64,000 bases of DNA from Chromohalobacter sp. 11-W (GTDB lineage Bacteria; Pseudomonadota; Gammaproteobacteria; Pseudomonadales; Halomonadaceae): assembly GCF_029889905.1 (NCBI RefSeq), contig NZ_JARANZ010000006.1, forward strand, positions 186,001-250,000, read 5' to 3'. Every line of letters begins with the position of its first letter. The first letter of the stretch is position 1. Below the pieces are notes generated by a model. The model did no database searches. It had not been told where the DNA came from and was given only the letters and a program-made list of their open reading frames with translations. Shown here piece after piece: positions 1 to 10,655 of the stretch. A program made the translations under genes and the position numbers.

Positions 1-962
1 AGGATCCGCTGGGCAAGGACAAGGATGGCAACCCGGTGTACCTGAAGGATGTCTGGCCCAGCCAGGCGGAGATCGCCGAGGCCGTCGAGCAGGTCAGGAC
101 CGAGATGTATCGCAAGGAGTACAGCGAGGTCTTCGAGGGTGACGAAATCTGGAAGTCGCTCGATGTACCGGAAAGCGATGTCTACGCGTGGAACAACAAG
201 TCCACCTACATCCAGCATCCGCCGTTCTTCGAAGGCATGGGCAAGGAGCCCGCGCCGCTGGAAGACGTCAAAGGTGCCAATGTGTTGGCCATGTTCGGCG
301 ACTCGGTGACCACCGACCATATCTCACCCGCCGGTGCGATCAAACCGGACAGCCCTGCCGGCCGTTATCTGCAGGAAAACGGCGTTCAGCCCAAGGATTT
401 CAACTCCTACGGCTCACGGCGCGGCAATCACGAAGTGATGATGCGCGGTACCTTCGCCAACGTACGCATCAAAAACGAGATGCTCGATGACGTCGTAGGC
501 GGCTATACCCGCCACGTGCCCAGTGGCGAGCAGATGGCGATCTACGACGCGGCGATGAAGTACGTCGAGAAAGACACACCGCTGGTAGTGGTCGCCGGCA
601 AGGAATACGGCACTGGTTCCAGCCGTGACTGGGCGGCCAAGGGCACGCGCCTGCTGGGCGTGCGCGCCGTCCTCGCCGAATCCTACGAGCGCATCCACCG
701 CTCCAACCTGATCGGTATGGGCGTATTGCCGCTGCAGTTCCCCGAGGGCGAGGACCGCAAGTCACTGGGCATGACCGGCGACGAAACGGTTTCCATCGAA
801 GGCATCGCCGATATCGAGCCTGGCGCCAAGGTCAAGGTGACCATCGCCTCCGATAAAGGCGAGAAGAAGATCGAGGCGCTATGCCGCATCGATACCGCCA
901 ACGAGATGGCCTACTACCGTCACGGCGGCATCCTGCACTACGTGCTGCGTAGCATGCTCTAA
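1..962 (+). CDS. acnA: Aconitate hydratase A, 3' part (5' end outside window)
   Basis: C-terminal third of the TCA-cycle aconitase that interconverts citrate and isocitrate. The frame is open from base 3, so the gene begins upstream of the window. Visible are the end of the core ([13 protein letters not shown]) and the swivel domain with the substrate-phosphate loop region [12 protein letters not shown] and [13 protein letters not shown], all typical of the monomeric AcnA/IRP family rather than AcnB. It ends with TAA just before a strong hairpin terminator and is convergent with the malic enzyme gene. The 4Fe-4S cysteines lie outside the window. Confidence 0.95.
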   Translation, partial: DPLGKDKDGNPVYLKDVWPSQAEIAEAVEQVRTEMYRKEYSEVFEGDEIWKSLDVPESDVYAWNNKSTYIQHPPFFEGMGKEPAPLEDVKGANVLAMFGDSVTTDHISPAGAIKPDSPAGRYLQENGVQPKDFNSYGSRRGNHEVMMRGTFANVRIKNEMLDDVVGGYTRHVPSGEQMAIYDAAMKYVEKDTPLVVVAGKEYGTGSSRDWAAKGTRLLGVRAVLAESYERIHRSNLIGMGVLPLQFPEGEDRKSLGMTGDETVSIEGIADIEPGAKVKVTIASDKGEKKIEALCRIDTANEMAYYRHGGILHYVLRSML

Positions 963-1000
963 CCGCTCCGCGCAGAACTAGCGCTATCTAAGCAGCATAA

Positions 1001-1040
1001 AGAAACACCCCGTCGGCATGGCCGGCGGGGTGTTTTTTGT
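1001..1040. terminator. Bidirectional rho-independent terminator between acnA and maeA
   Basis: The inverted repeat AAACACCCCG / CGGGGTGTTT is extended inward by a TCGGC/GCCGG pairing around a short loop. It is followed by a T run on the plus strand and preceded by an A-rich stretch, so it can act on both convergent transcripts. Confidence 0.85.
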
Positions 1041-1062
1041 CGGTGGGTCGAGCGACGTGCGT

Positions 1063-2748
1063 TTAGAAGGCGCGGCGCCGATAGGCGCGATAACGCGGAT
1101 ACCAGAAGTGACGCTCAATGGCCTCCTTCAGCGCTTCGTCGCTAGAGGACAGCGCGACGTTTTCCTCCTGGGCCTGCTTGGCGACGGCGAAGGCGATGTC
1201 CTTGCTGATCTCGCGGATGTCGCCCAATGAGGGCAACAGTGCGCCCTTGCCGGTCTTGACGATGGGCGCGCCCTGGGCCAAGGCGTTGGAGGCCGCCATC
1301 AGCATCTTGTCGGTGACGCGAGAAGCGTTGGTCGCTACGACCCCCAGACCGATTCCGGGGAAGATATAAGCGTTGTTGCATTGGGCGATCGCCACGTCGC
1401 GCTCGCCGACGCGCACCGGCGGGAAAGGACTGCCCGTCGCCACCAGCGCTTCGCCCTGGGTCCAGTCGAGAAGATCTTGGGGAACGGCCTCGACCTTGGA
1501 CGTCGGGTTGGAAAGCGGCATCACCAGCGGCTGGGCACAGCCGGCGTGCAACGTCTTGATCACTTCCTCGGTGAACAGGCCGCTTTGCCCGGAAACCCCG
1601 ATCAATACGCTAGGCTTGGCATTGCGCACCACGTCGAGCAGGTCACGGTCCTGGGTATCCCAATCGCTCAAGGTGGCGGTCTCGTGCGCGAGACGCTGCT
1701 GGAAGTCGTAGAGCCCGTCCATGTCGCTGGTCAGCAACCCAAAACGGTCGACCATGTAGACGCGCTGACGCGCCTCGGCCTCGCTCAGACCTTCCATCGT
1801 CATCGCCACGACGATCTGCTCGGCGATACCGCAGCCCGCAGAGCCGGCCCCGAGAAACGCGATGGTCTGATCCTTGAGCGCCTCACCCTTGGTCTTGCAG
1901 GCCGCCAGCAGCGTGCCCACGCACACCGCCGCCGTCCCCTGGATGTCGTCGTTGAAACAGCACAGCTGATCGCGATAACGCTCGAGCAGCGGCATGGCGT
2001 TGGTCTGGGCGAAGTCCTCGAACTGCAAAAGCACGTTGGGCCAGCGCCGTTGCAGCGCCTCCATGAACATGCCGATGAACTCGTCGTACTCTTCCTGACT
2101 GACCCGCGGATGGCGCCAGCCCATATACATGGGGTCGTCGAGCAGCTTCTGATTGTTGGTGCCCACGTCGAGCACGATGGGCAGGGTGTAGGCCGGACTG
2201 ATGCCGCCGCAAGCGGTATACAGCGACAGCTTGCCGATGGGAATGCCCATGCCACCGATGCCCTGATCGCCCAGCCCCAGGATGCGCTCACCGTCGGTGG
2301 CCACGATCACGCGCACCTTGTCCTTGGTGGCGCTACGCAGGATATCGTCCATGCGGTGACGATCGGGATACGAGATGAAGAGGCCACGATGGTTACGGTA
2401 AATATTAGAGAACTCTTCGCATGCCTCCCCCACCGTAGGGGTATAGATGATCGGCAGCATTTCCTCGAGATGCTCTTCCAGCAGACGGAAGAACAGCGTC
2501 TCGTTATCGTCCTGAATCGCGCGCAGATAAATGTGCTTGTCGAGGTTGTTCTGACACAGAGTGTACTGGTGATAAGCGCGCTCGAGCTGCTCTTCAATGC
2601 TCTCGACATTCTGCGGCAGCAAGCCCACCAAGTTGAACTCGACACGTTCTTCGCTGGTAAAGGCGCTGCCCTTGTTGAGTAGCGGCATCTCCAGCAGTGA
2701 GGGGCCGGCATAAGGAATATAAAGGGGACGCTTGGATGTTTCGCTCAT
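1063..2748 (-). CDS. maeA: NAD-dependent malic enzyme
   Basis: Oxidative decarboxylation of malate to pyruvate. The protein has 561 residues, close to E. coli MaeA (565), and keeps its landmarks: N-terminal [28 protein letters not shown], the metal-site region QFEDFAQ (about residues 243-249), FNDDIQGTA, and the Rossmann motif GAGSAGCG (about 300-307). The frame is open further upstream, but the ATG at 2748 is chosen because the protein then starts MSETSKR as in the family, and a TGAGG ribosome site lies just upstream. It is convergent with acnA. A 38-base inverted repeat separates it from the upstream permease gene, so it is probably transcribed alone. Confidence 0.95.
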   Translation of the reverse strand: MSETSKRPLYIPYAGPSLLEMPLLNKGSAFTSEERVEFNLVGLLPQNVESIEEQLERAYHQYTLCQNNLDKHIYLRAIQDDNETLFFRLLEEHLEEMLPIIYTPTVGEACEEFSNIYRNHRGLFISYPDRHRMDDILRSATKDKVRVIVATDGERILGLGDQGIGGMGIPIGKLSLYTACGGISPAYTLPIVLDVGTNNQKLLDDPMYMGWRHPRVSQEEYDEFIGMFMEALQRRWPNVLLQFEDFAQTNAMPLLERYRDQLCCFNDDIQGTAAVCVGTLLAACKTKGEALKDQTIAFLGAGSAGCGIAEQIVVAMTMEGLSEAEARQRVYMVDRFGLLTSDMDGLYDFQQRLAHETATLSDWDTQDRDLLDVVRNAKPSVLIGVSGQSGLFTEEVIKTLHAGCAQPLVMPLSNPTSKVEAVPQDLLDWTQGEALVATGSPFPPVRVGERDVAIAQCNNAYIFPGIGLGVVATNASRVTDKMLMAASNALAQGAPIVKTGKGALLPSLGDIREISKDIAFAVAKQAQEENVALSSSDEALKEAIERHFWYPRYRAYRRRAF

Positions 2749-2844
2749 CGTTTGCCTCACGCAGGTGACGGAACTCGGAGCTCTAGGGCTCCGCACGGCT
2801 CGAGCTTCACTATATCACGCCGCCTTGCCACCCGCGCATGCCAC

Positions 2845-2882
2845 AACGATGCACGGCGCCTCAAGGGACGCCGTGCATCGTT
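2845..2882. terminator. Perfect 14-bp inverted repeat, probable terminator of the YeeE gene
   Basis: AACGATGCACGGCG and its exact complement CGCCGTGCATCGTT flank a 10-base loop. It lies just after the permease stop (2912) and before the malic enzyme start (2748). The T run after the stem is short, so it could instead be an operator or an mRNA-stabilising hairpin. Confidence 0.55.
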
Positions 2883-2911
2883 TACATGTGACGACTATAA
2901 GGTTATACGAC

Positions 2912-4135
2912 TCAGCCGCTGCGCGCCACGGGGCGTGCCGGGCCCGAGAAGAACCACGGGCGTAGCCGCACACCCAGCATGTTGCCGGCAAACGCCGCGA
3001 CCAGCCACAGCCAGCCGTGCAAGCTGCCCGATGCGATGCCGCCGAAATAGGCACCGATGTTGCACCCGAACGCCAGGCGCGCGCCGTAGCCCAACAAGAA
3101 CCCACCAATGGCCGCCGCCACCACGGAGCGTAGCGGAATGCGGAACTTCGGTGCGAAACGGCCCGCCAGCGCAGCAGCAGCCATCGCGCCCAGAATGATG
3201 CCCACATTCATGACCGTGGTGATATCGCTCCAGACGTTGGCGTTCAAGGCCGCCTCATTGCCAGCCGCCTGCCAATAGCCCCAACCGCTGACGTCACCGC
3301 CTAGCGCCTCGAAACCCTTGGCACCCCACAGCGCAAACGCTGAGGTAATGCCCCATGGGCGTCCGGCGAGCGCCAGCGTGATGAAATTGAGCACCGCCAG
3401 CCCCACCGCGCCGGCCAATAGCGGCCAAGGGCCTTGCAGCCAACGCGAGCGGCCGGCTTCGACCTGTGGCGCGCGTTCGAGCTGGCCGTGCCGGCGCTTT
3501 TCCATGGCCACCGTCACCGCCGCGATCACGGCGAACAACACCAGGCTCACGACGATACCGCCGCCCACGCCGAACAGGCCATGCAGTGATGTCGGCTGGA
3601 ACGCCGGCCATGTCTGCCACCAGGCAAAATGTGCCGTGCCGACCAGGGAGCCGACGATGAAGAAAACCAGGGTAATCACCATGCGCGCGTTACCACCGCC
3701 CACCGTGAACAAGGTTCCCGAGGCACAGCCGCCGCCCAGTTGCATGCCCAGGCCGAACAGGAATGCACCGACCAGGACCGATACCCCGATGGGTGCGATA
3801 TAGCCGGAAACCGGCGTGCCAAACAGAGTACCCGCGCCCAGAGCAGGGAAGAACAGCACCACCGCCAAGGCCAGCATGACCATCTGCGCACGCAGGCCTC
3901 GTCCGCGCCGCTCGGTGATGAACACGCGCCACGCGGAGGTAAAGCCGAAAGCGGCATGATAGAGCACCATGCCAAAGGCGCCCCCCACGATCATGAGCAA
4001 CCCCGTGGCGGCCCCAAAGGCCGTGCCCACGGCCAGGGTGCCCAGGAGCAAGACTATCGCCGCCGCCAATGCCAACGGCGGTACGCCGCGACGCGGTGTC
4101 GGCGAAGCGGATGAAACGCTGGATGCGTCAGGCAT
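2912..4135 (-). CDS. YeeE/YedE family (TsuA-like) sulfur-compound permease
   Basis: Polytopic inner-membrane protein of 407 residues with two internally related halves. Each half carries the signature cysteine loop of the DUF395/YeeE-YedE family: GGGCASGT with Cys137, and GARLAFGCNIGAYFGG with Cys358. In the family prototype TsuA such cysteines relay thiosulfate through the membrane, so import of thiosulfate or a related sulfur species is likely. The substrate is inferred, not shown. An AGGAGG ribosome site precedes the ATG. No TusA-like partner gene is adjacent. Confidence 0.88.
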   Translation of the reverse strand: MPDASSVSSASPTPRRGVPPLALAAAIVLLLGTLAVGTAFGAATGLLMIVGGAFGMVLYHAAFGFTSAWRVFITERRGRGLRAQMVMLALAVVLFFPALGAGTLFGTPVSGYIAPIGVSVLVGAFLFGLGMQLGGGCASGTLFTVGGGNARMVITLVFFIVGSLVGTAHFAWWQTWPAFQPTSLHGLFGVGGGIVVSLVLFAVIAAVTVAMEKRRHGQLERAPQVEAGRSRWLQGPWPLLAGAVGLAVLNFITLALAGRPWGITSAFALWGAKGFEALGGDVSGWGYWQAAGNEAALNANVWSDITTVMNVGIILGAMAAAALAGRFAPKFRIPLRSVVAAAIGGFLLGYGARLAFGCNIGAYFGGIASGSLHGWLWLVAAFAGNMLGVRLRPWFFSGPARPVARSG

Positions 4136-4220
4136 CGCGACCTCCTGTCATCGTTTGAATGGAAATTGTTGCCTATCTTAGCGGTCATCCAGACCTTTTA
4201 AAAATTCATAAAACGCATTC

Positions 4221-4232
4221 ACGCTATAGCGT
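4221..4232. promoter_or_regulatory. Short palindrome upstream of the YeeE gene (candidate operator)
   Basis: ACGCTATAGCGT is a perfect 12-bp palindrome about 85 bases upstream of the permease start, in an AT-rich stretch. It could be an operator overlapping the promoter. No specific regulator is recognised. Confidence 0.3.
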
Positions 4233-4239
4233 TTGGCAA

Positions 4240-4277
4240 TATAAAAACAAGACCCGTGTCTCACGACACGGGTCTTG
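4240..4277 (-). terminator. Rho-independent terminator of trpS
   Basis: On the minus strand a 13-bp perfect stem (CAAGACCCGTGTC and its complement) with a 4-base loop is followed by a TTTTTAT run. It is placed 42 bases after the trpS stop. Confidence 0.9.
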
Positions 4278-4318
4278 GCAGCGCGCAGGACGCGCCGATC
4301 AGAAGAGCAGGTGAAGCG

Positions 4319-5332
4319 TTACACGAAACGCCCCAGGCCAGCGACCTCACGCACGCGCTCCATGAGGGGTTGCGCCTCGGCGCGGGCCTTTTCGGCGCCC
4401 TGCTTGAGCACGTCCTCGATATACCCGGGATCCTCGAGCAGGGCGTTATACCGCTCGCGGGGTTCGCGCAGATGCACATTGAGGTATTCGAAGACCCGGT
4501 CCTTGGCCTCGCCCCAGCCGATACCGTTCTCGTAGTCGGCTCGCATGGCGGCGGTTTCTTCGACGGAGGCAAACGCCGAGAAGATCTGGAACAGCGTGCA
4601 GCTATCGGGATCCTTGGGCTCGCCGGGCTCCAGCGAGTTGGTCTTGATCTTGCGCACCAACTTCTGAAGTTTCTTCTCCGAGACGAACAGCGGGATAGTG
4701 TTGTTGTAACTCTTGGACATCTTGCGACCATCGAGCCCGTTCAATACTTCCACCTTGTCGTCGACCACCGCCTCGGGCAGCGTGAAATACTGTCCCTTGT
4801 AGAGATGGTTGAAGCGCCCGCCCATGTCGCGCGCCATCTCGATATGCTGGATCTGGTCGCGTCCCACCGGGACTTTATTGGCATTGAACATCAGGATATC
4901 CGCCGCCATCAGCACCGGGTAACCGAACAGCCCCATGCTCACGCCTTTATCCATATCCTGATGGCCGAGCTCTTCGTTCTCGGCCACCGCTGCCTTGTAG
5001 GCATGGGCACGGTTCATCAGCCCCTTGGAGCAGACGCAGGACAGCATCCAGGTCAGCTCGGGGATTTCGGGAATGTCCGATTGGCGGTAGAAAACGGCGT
5101 TGTCGGTATCCAGGCCCAACGCCAGCCAGGTAGCGGCGATTTCCAGGCGCGATTGCTGCACGCGCTTGGGGTCCTGACACTTGATCAACGCATGCAGATC
5201 AGCGAGGAAGTAGAAGGAGTCCACATCGGGACGCTGGCTGGCCTCGATGGCCGGTTTGATGGCCCCGACATAGTTGCCGAGATGCGGGGTACCGGTGGTG
5301 GTGATGCCGGTCAGAACGCGTGTCTTGGTCAT
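4319..5332 (-). CDS. trpS: Tryptophanyl-tRNA synthetase
   Basis: Class I aminoacyl-tRNA synthetase that charges tRNA-Trp. The product has 337 residues, the usual bacterial length. The HIGH-like motif is [11 protein letters not shown] near the N terminus and the KMSKS loop is [10 protein letters not shown]. The ATG at 5332 is preferred over an upstream in-frame codon because it gives MTKTRVLTG at the canonical distance from the HIGH motif. A strong terminator follows. It is co-oriented with ald, about 100 bases downstream of it. Confidence 0.97.
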   Translation of the reverse strand: MTKTRVLTGITTTGTPHLGNYVGAIKPAIEASQRPDVDSFYFLADLHALIKCQDPKRVQQSRLEIAATWLALGLDTDNAVFYRQSDIPEIPELTWMLSCVCSKGLMNRAHAYKAAVAENEELGHQDMDKGVSMGLFGYPVLMAADILMFNANKVPVGRDQIQHIEMARDMGGRFNHLYKGQYFTLPEAVVDDKVEVLNGLDGRKMSKSYNNTIPLFVSEKKLQKLVRKIKTNSLEPGEPKDPDSCTLFQIFSAFASVEETAAMRADYENGIGWGEAKDRVFEYLNVHLREPRERYNALLEDPGYIEDVLKQGAEKARAEAQPLMERVREVAGLGRFV

Positions 5333-5431
5333 GAAATTGGGCTGATCGCAACGAAATGTGAGAATCCGCCCAGTGTACAACGACGTCCCGGCCAAGGCGA
5401 CCGGGCCCAGCCGGAACGTCGTGGCCCGCCG

Positions 5432-6547
5432 CTATGCCATCAGGCTCTTGGGATCGACCGCATCCAGGCCGAATGCCTGGGCCACCGCCGGATGCGTGAT
5501 GTGTCCGGCATGCACGTTGAGCCCCTCGAGGAAGTGAGGATCCTCCGCCAGAGCGCCTTGCCACCCTTTATCGGCCAATGCCAGTACGAACGGTAAGGTG
5601 GCATTGGTCAACGCTTGGGTGGAAGTACGCGCCACGGCGCCGGGCATGTTGGCGACACAGTAATGCACCACGCCATCCACGACATAGGTGGGATCGGCGT
5701 GGGTCGTCGCGCGGCTCGTCTCGAAGCAGCCTCCCTGATCGATGGCCACATCCACCAGCACACTGCCCGGACGCATGTCGCCGAGCATCTGGCGAGTGAT
5801 GAGCTTGGGGGCCTGCGCGCCCGGCACCAGCACCGCGCCGACGACGATATCCGACTCGCGAGCCGCCGCTTCTAACGCATCCGCCGTCGAGTACACGGTA
5901 TTCAGACGGCCTTGATAGCGATGGTCGAGCACTTCCAGCCGTTCCAGCGACTTGTCGAGCACGGTGACATCCGCGCCCAGCCCCAGCGCCATGCGTGCAG
6001 CATTCTCCCCGACCACGCCACCGCCGATCACGGTGACCTTGGCCGGCGCCACGCCCGGCACCCCAGGAATCAGAATACCGGCACCGCCTTGTGCCTTTTC
6101 CAGGCTATGCGCACCGGCCTGGACGGCCATGCGGCCGGCGACACGACTCATCGGCGCCAGAAGCGGCAAACCGCCTTCTGCGTCGGTGATCGTCTCGTAG
6201 GCTATGCAGGTAGCTTCGCTGTCCATCAGCCCCCGTGTCAGCGACTCTTCGGCGGCCAAATGCAGATAGGTAAAAAGCGTATGACTCGGCTTGAGGCGCT
6301 TGACCTCCTCCGGCTGAGGCTCCTTCACCTTGACGATCAACTCGGCGTTATCCCATAGCGCGTCGAGATCTTCCTCGATACGCGCTCCCGCCGCTTCATA
6401 CTCGGCGTCAGGGAATCCGGCTCCCTCGCCCGCCGATGCCTGCACTGCCACGCGATGCCCGCGTGCCACAAGCTCGCGCACCACACTTGGCGTCAAGGCG
6501 ACACGATACTCATGATTCTTGATTTCCTTGGGTATGGCGATTTTCAT
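5432..6547 (-). CDS. ald: Alanine dehydrogenase
   Basis: NAD-dependent interconversion of L-alanine and pyruvate plus ammonia in the cytoplasm. The 371-residue length and the start [20 protein letters not shown] are diagnostic. The substrate loop KVKEPQPEE and the nucleotide-binding segment [12 protein letters not shown] are in place. In a halophile it may link amino nitrogen and pyruvate pools. The 180 bases upstream are AT-rich and presumably hold its promoter. Confidence 0.96.
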   Translation of the reverse strand: MKIAIPKEIKNHEYRVALTPSVVRELVARGHRVAVQASAGEGAGFPDAEYEAAGARIEEDLDALWDNAELIVKVKEPQPEEVKRLKPSHTLFTYLHLAAEESLTRGLMDSEATCIAYETITDAEGGLPLLAPMSRVAGRMAVQAGAHSLEKAQGGAGILIPGVPGVAPAKVTVIGGGVVGENAARMALGLGADVTVLDKSLERLEVLDHRYQGRLNTVYSTADALEAAARESDIVVGAVLVPGAQAPKLITRQMLGDMRPGSVLVDVAIDQGGCFETSRATTHADPTYVVDGVVHYCVANMPGAVARTSTQALTNATLPFVLALADKGWQGALAEDPHFLEGLNVHAGHITHPAVAQAFGLDAVDPKSLMA

Positions 6548-6744
6548 GGCGCCTCCACTTCCGGGGGTGTCTACAAAATAGGCTCAACGACTATTCATTA
6601 CAGCACACGCACAGGAATCGGAGGGAGGGAGAAGACAAAACGGGATGACGTGCTGTAAAGCAACGCTTTTATAGAAAACTTTACGTCGAGAGCGTCCATG
6701 GCCGGACGATTTACGCCGGCCATGCCATGCAACCCCTGCTCGCC

Positions 6745-7068
6745 TTACACGGGGCGTGCCTGGCCACACTGCCAGCAGGTATCGAAGACACCATCCAACC
6801 ATTCACCACAGGCAGGGCAGCGCCAGTTCGGGCAGTCCTCGGCGGGGCCGTTGAGGGCCTCATCGACCAACGCTTCAGCGCGTTGACGATGCCCCACCGG
6901 TACCCAGACCTCCGGCTCGCATTCACCGGGCGGCAGTTCACCGGCGCCACCGCCGAGGGTCATGTTGCGCAGCACGGGCACCAACCCGGCGCTAGCCAAC
7001 ACGTTGTGCACGTGATTGACCAGCAACGCGTTGGGATGGCGAAAGACGCGAACGCTATCCAACGTCAT
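6745..7068 (-). CDS. DUF2007 (putative signal transducing) protein with zinc ribbon
   Basis: A 107-residue protein. The N-terminal half (VRVFRHPNALLVNHVHNVL, then LRNMTLGGGAGELPP) is a DUF2007 domain. The C-terminal tail CPACGEWLDGVFDTCWQCG has two CxxC pairs that should bind zinc. The molecular function of the family is not established. The ATG at 7068 lies 2 bases after the rlmI stop, which suggests translational coupling. The longer upstream reading frame overlaps rlmI and was rejected. Confidence 0.8.
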   Translation of the reverse strand: MTLDSVRVFRHPNALLVNHVHNVLASAGLVPVLRNMTLGGGAGELPPGECEPEVWVPVGHRQRAEALVDEALNGPAEDCPNWRCPACGEWLDGVFDTCWQCGQARPV

Positions 7069-7070
7069 GC

Positions 7071-8261
7071 TCAGTTGCGGAAAACCCGCACACCCATGGC
7101 CTTGAGGTAAGCGGTTTCGGGAATCGCAGGATGCACGGGATGATCCGGTCCCTGGTGGCCCTGATAGATGACCTGCCCGTGACGGTCCTGATGGCGCACC
7201 GCGCCGCGCACGCACTCCATCAAACGCTCCGGCGCCAAGTGCATCGAGCATGACGCCGAGAGCAACATGCCGTCGCGCCCTAGCAGCCGAATCGCCTCAC
7301 GATTGAGCCGCGAGTAGGCGCGCTCGCCGTTGGGGATGTCCTTGCGTTTCTTGATGAACGCCGGCGGATCGAGCACGATCACATCAAACTGCTCGCCTTC
7401 CGCCTTGAGGGCTGCCAATGCCTCGAAAGCCTCGCCCTCACCGACGGCCACTTGCTCGGCCAGGCCGTTAAGCGCAGCGTTCTCGGCCACACGCTCCAGG
7501 GCCTGAGCGGAACTATCCACGCACAGCACCTCGCTAGCGCCATGTGCAGCCGCCTGAACGCCCCAGCCGCCTATATAGCTGAACACGTCCAGCACGCGCT
7601 TGCCGGCGACCAGGCCATTGAGCCATGCCCGGTTGGCGCGATGATCGAAGAACCACCCGGTTTTCTGGCCATCGAGCACCGGCACCACGAAGCGCACACC
7701 GTTTTCCTCGAGCAGCACTTGGTCAGGCAACTCACCATAGGCCACCTCGACCTCGTCGCCGAGCTGTTCCTGGCGACGCCCGGAGGAATCGTTCTTGAAC
7801 ACGATGGCGCGCGGCGCCAGCACTTTCTCGAGCGCGGCGACGATCTCGTCGCGCAGCCGATCCATGCCCACGGTATTGAGTTGCACGACCAGCACGTCAT
7901 CGAAACGATCAACGATGAGCCCCGGCAATAGATCGCCCTCGCCATACACCAGGCGATAGAAAGGCTTGGCGAACATCCGCGCACGTAGGCTCAACGCCTG
8001 TTTGAAGCGGTGGACCAACAGCGAACGGTCGAGACGCACATCGACATCCCGCGACACGATACGCGCGCAGATCAGCGAATGCGGATTGACGTAGGCGATG
8101 CCCATCGGCTTGCCATTGGCAGCCTCGATGACCGCCTGGGCGCCCGGTTCGAAATCCTTCAGCGGCGTGGTCGCGATATCGATCTCGTTGGAATAGAGCC
8201 ATAAATGGCCCGCCTTGAGACGACGGTCGGCGTTTTTCTTGAGGCGTAGACGTTCGGTCAC
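7071..8261 (-). CDS. rlmI: 23S rRNA (cytosine-C5) methyltransferase RlmI
   Basis: SAM-dependent methyltransferase, 396 residues, the same length as E. coli RlmI. It has an N-terminal PUA-like domain (LKAGHLWLYSNEID), an EEHEC-like central part and a C-terminal Rossmann domain with VLDVFSYIGGWG and the catalytic-loop region VLDPPAF. The frame extends upstream through mutM, but the GTG at 8261 has an AAGAGG site at good spacing and gives the family length. It lies 40 bases after mutM and is probably co-transcribed with mutM and the DUF2007 gene. Confidence 0.9.
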   Translation of the reverse strand: MTERLRLKKNADRRLKAGHLWLYSNEIDIATTPLKDFEPGAQAVIEAANGKPMGIAYVNPHSLICARIVSRDVDVRLDRSLLVHRFKQALSLRARMFAKPFYRLVYGEGDLLPGLIVDRFDDVLVVQLNTVGMDRLRDEIVAALEKVLAPRAIVFKNDSSGRRQEQLGDEVEVAYGELPDQVLLEENGVRFVVPVLDGQKTGWFFDHRANRAWLNGLVAGKRVLDVFSYIGGWGVQAAAHGASEVLCVDSSAQALERVAENAALNGLAEQVAVGEGEAFEALAALKAEGEQFDVIVLDPPAFIKKRKDIPNGERAYSRLNREAIRLLGRDGMLLSASCSMHLAPERLMECVRGAVRHQDRHGQVIYQGHQGPDHPVHPAIPETAYLKAMGVRVFRN

Positions 8262-8301
8262 GGAAAACCTCTTGGCAAAGACATCGCGCGGCGCAAAGCG
8301 C

Positions 8302-9117
8302 TCAGCGCTGACAGTGAGGACAAAAAACGCTGGCCCGCTGCCCCAGCGTAGCCAAGCGTAAAGGCTCGCCGCAACGCCGACAGGGCGCTTCTTGCCGCCC
8401 ATAGACGTTGAGGCGCTGAGCGAAATAACCGGGCTCGCCGGTGCCGCTGACGAAGTCGCGAAGCGTCGTACCGCCCTGCGTGATCGCCGCCGCCAGCACC
8501 TCGCGTGCCGCCTCGGCCAGGCGCTCATAGCGCTCGCGAGAGATACGTCCCGCCGCACGCCGAGGGTCGATCCCCGCCAGGAACAACGCTTCGCTGGCGT
8601 AGATATTGCCAACCCCCACCACCACGGCGTTATCCATCAGGAAGGGCTTGACGGCAATGCGCCGCTTGCGTGACAGCCGATAGAGACGCTCGCCGTCGAA
8701 ATCCGGCGACAACGGCTCGGGGCCCAGACGCACCAGGCGCGGATCGTCGACCGGCGAGCCCTGCAACCAATCGACGAAGCCGAAACGACGAGGGTCGTGA
8801 TAACGCAAAATCGCGCCATCCTCCACGACCAGGTCGACATGATCGTGCTTTCTGGGCATATCGCCGAGACGCGCCACGCGCAGGCTCCCGGACATTCCCA
8901 GATGCCATAACAAGGTATTCGCACCGACGGGCATGAGCAGATACTTGGCGCGCCGCCCTAGAGTACCGACTCGTTGGCCGACGAGCGAATCCGCCAGGTC
9001 ATCCGGCACCGGGGTGCGTAGGCGCGGTTGGCGCACAATGACCTCACGAATCTCGCGTCCCTCTATATGGGGCGCAATACCGCGACGCGTCGTCTCGACT
9101 TCGGGGAGTTCGGGCAT
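8302..9117 (-). CDS. mutM: Formamidopyrimidine-DNA glycosylase
   Basis: Base-excision repair glycosylase/AP lyase for 8-oxoguanine, 271 residues. The mature N terminus [12 protein letters not shown] supplies the catalytic proline and glutamate, RRAKYLLM carries the conserved lysine, and the C-terminal zinc finger is CRRCG...CPHCQR. It is preceded by a terminator that isolates it from the ribosomal protein genes. Confidence 0.97.
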   Translation of the reverse strand: MPELPEVETTRRGIAPHIEGREIREVIVRQPRLRTPVPDDLADSLVGQRVGTLGRRAKYLLMPVGANTLLWHLGMSGSLRVARLGDMPRKHDHVDLVVEDGAILRYHDPRRFGFVDWLQGSPVDDPRLVRLGPEPLSPDFDGERLYRLSRKRRIAVKPFLMDNAVVVGVGNIYASEALFLAGIDPRRAAGRISRERYERLAEAAREVLAAAITQGGTTLRDFVSGTGEPGYFAQRLNVYGRQEAPCRRCGEPLRLATLGQRASVFCPHCQR

Positions 9118-9146
9118 GCTGGCCTCCCGCCACCTTTCTTGCTGGC

Positions 9147-9178
9147 ATAAAAAAACCCGGAGCGACCCGGGTTTTTCA
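9147..9178 (-). terminator. Terminator after rpmG
   Basis: AAAAACCCGG / CCGGGTTTTT hairpin with a small loop, A-rich on one side and T-rich on the other. On the minus strand it sits about 40 bases after the rpmG stop and ends in a T run. Confidence 0.85.
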
Positions 9179-9216
9179 GACAGGTGAACATCACCTGAGG
9201 CGAAGGAGGGCCAAGA

Positions 9217-9372
9217 TCACTTGATCTTGGCTTCCTTGTACATCACGTGCTTGCGGACGACCGGGTCGAATTTTTTCATTTCGAGCTTGTCCGGCGTGTT
9301 CCGCTTGTTCTTGTCGGTGGTGTAGAAATGGCCGGTTCCGGCGCTGGACACCATCTTGATCTTGTCACGCAT
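9217..9372 (-). CDS. rpmG: 50S ribosomal protein L33
   Basis: 51 residues beginning [19 protein letters not shown] and ending MYKEAKIK, nearly identical to known L33 proteins. It follows rpmB with a short gap, the usual rpmB-rpmG order. The protein has no cysteines, so this is the zinc-free type. Confidence 0.96.
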
Positions 9373-9402
9373 GACTCGTTACTCCCTGTTTGGACGCGCT
9401 GT

Positions 9403-9639
9403 TTAGACGCGATCACCACGCTTGCGGATATCGCTGAGCACTTCTTCGATGCCTTTCTTGTCGATGATGCGCATGCCCTTGGAGGAAACGCGCAGCTTGA
9501 CGAAGCGCTTTTCGGCTTCCACCCAGAAACGATGGGTGTGCAAGTTCGGCAAGAAGCGACGACGTGTTCTCCGCTGGGAGTGAGAAACATTGTTACCAGT
9601 CACCGGGCGCTTGCCGGTAACCTGACATACTTGGGACAT
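9403..9639 (-). CDS. rpmB: 50S ribosomal protein L28
   Basis: 78 residues starting [21 protein letters not shown], the L28 signature, with the [15 protein letters not shown] segment. The ATG at 9639 follows a TGGAGG ribosome site. It is co-transcribed with rpmG. Confidence 0.97.
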   Translation of the reverse strand: MSQVCQVTGKRPVTGNNVSHSQRRTRRRFLPNLHTHRFWVEAEKRFVKLRVSSKGMRIIDKKGIEEVLSDIRKRGDRV

Positions 9640-9809
9640 GGAAGCCTCCAACCACTGGCGAGTTGTTCAAAACCTGTCGGGCAAACCGGGAATGGCAGGC
9701 TACCGCCTTCTGCCCTGATTCAAAGGGCGTACTTTATACCAGACGTCAAGCCTTGCCGCAAGCTTGCGGAGGCTCGACGGACGGCCAGCCTGGCATCGCG
9801 GAAACGGCC

Positions 9810-10484
9810 TCAAAGCCATCCGCGTTCGGCAAACGATATTACCTCACCATCGCCGACGACGAAATGATCCAGCACACGGATCTCGAACAGCCCCAATGCG
9901 TCCTTGAGCCGCTGGGTGATCCGACGATCGGCGTCACTCGGCTCGGCCACCCCCGAAGGGTGGTTGTGGGCAAAGATCAGCGCCCCGGCGTTGAGCGCCA
10001 GCGCCCGGCGCGATACCTCACGCGGGTAGACGGATGCACTATCGAGCGTGCCTTCCGAGAGCGTCTCGAAACGGATTACGCGGTGCTGCGTATCCAGAAA
10101 CAATGCCGCGAACGCTTCGTGGGGCAAGTGACGCAACTGCGAGGTCAAGAACTGGCGCACCAAGGCCGGCGACGTCAGGGCGCCGCCACGTTCCAGCAAG
10201 CTCCCCAGGTGGCGCCGCGACAGCTCCAGGGAGGCCTGAAGCTGCACATACTTGGCCTCCCCCAGACCGTGCTCCGCGCAAAAGCGCGCCTGATCGGCCT
10301 CCAGCAACGGCCGCAGACCTCCGAAAGCGACCAGCAGGTCACGCGCAAGGTCCACCGCCGAGCGCCCCTTCACGCCCACACGTAGGAAAATCGCCAGCAA
10401 CTCAGCATCCGACAGCACCGGCGCCCCCAGAGTGAGCAACTTTTCACGCGGGCGTTCGCCTTCCGGCCAATCGCGTATCCCCAT
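9810..10484 (-). CDS. radC: RadC family (JAB/MPN) protein
   Basis: 224 residues with an N-terminal helix-hairpin-helix region and a C-terminal JAMM metalloprotease-like domain whose motif [14 protein letters not shown] is intact. Despite its name, a role in DNA repair is not established for the family. In Pseudomonas it lies next to coaBC. Here a 10.6-kb sugar-acid island lies between them. Confidence 0.93.
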   Translation of the reverse strand: MGIRDWPEGERPREKLLTLGAPVLSDAELLAIFLRVGVKGRSAVDLARDLLVAFGGLRPLLEADQARFCAEHGLGEAKYVQLQASLELSRRHLGSLLERGGALTSPALVRQFLTSQLRHLPHEAFAALFLDTQHRVIRFETLSEGTLDSASVYPREVSRRALALNAGALIFAHNHPSGVAEPSDADRRITQRLKDALGLFEIRVLDHFVVGDGEVISFAERGWL

Positions 10485-10610
10485 CGCCAGTTTCCCCTCA
10501 GGTTGCGGATGTCACGGCATACCCAGACACAATATCAGAAATATCTCATTAAATAGCACTATCGCACGCCGATCCCCCCAACCAAAGTTGCATCGCATGA
10601 TTGTCTAACC

Positions 10611-10628
10611 TGACTACCATACTAGTCA
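10611..10628. promoter_or_regulatory. Candidate operator of the GntR-type regulator
   Basis: TGACTA and TAGTCA form a dyad with a 6-base spacer, 28 bases before the regulator start. Short dyads of this layout are typical FadR-subfamily operators, so autoregulation is likely. No second copy was noticed in the operon. Confidence 0.4.
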
Positions 10629-10655
10629 TACAACGCATCGATTCAGGATCTTCAC

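Noticed and set aside
1381-2682. A 433-codon plus-strand frame inside the malic enzyme gene
   Set aside because: Antisense shadow of a gene with full-length similarity to MaeA.
4256-5596. A 446-codon plus-strand frame opposite trpS and the end of ald
   Set aside because: It begins inside the trpS terminator hairpin and runs antisense to trpS; shadow.
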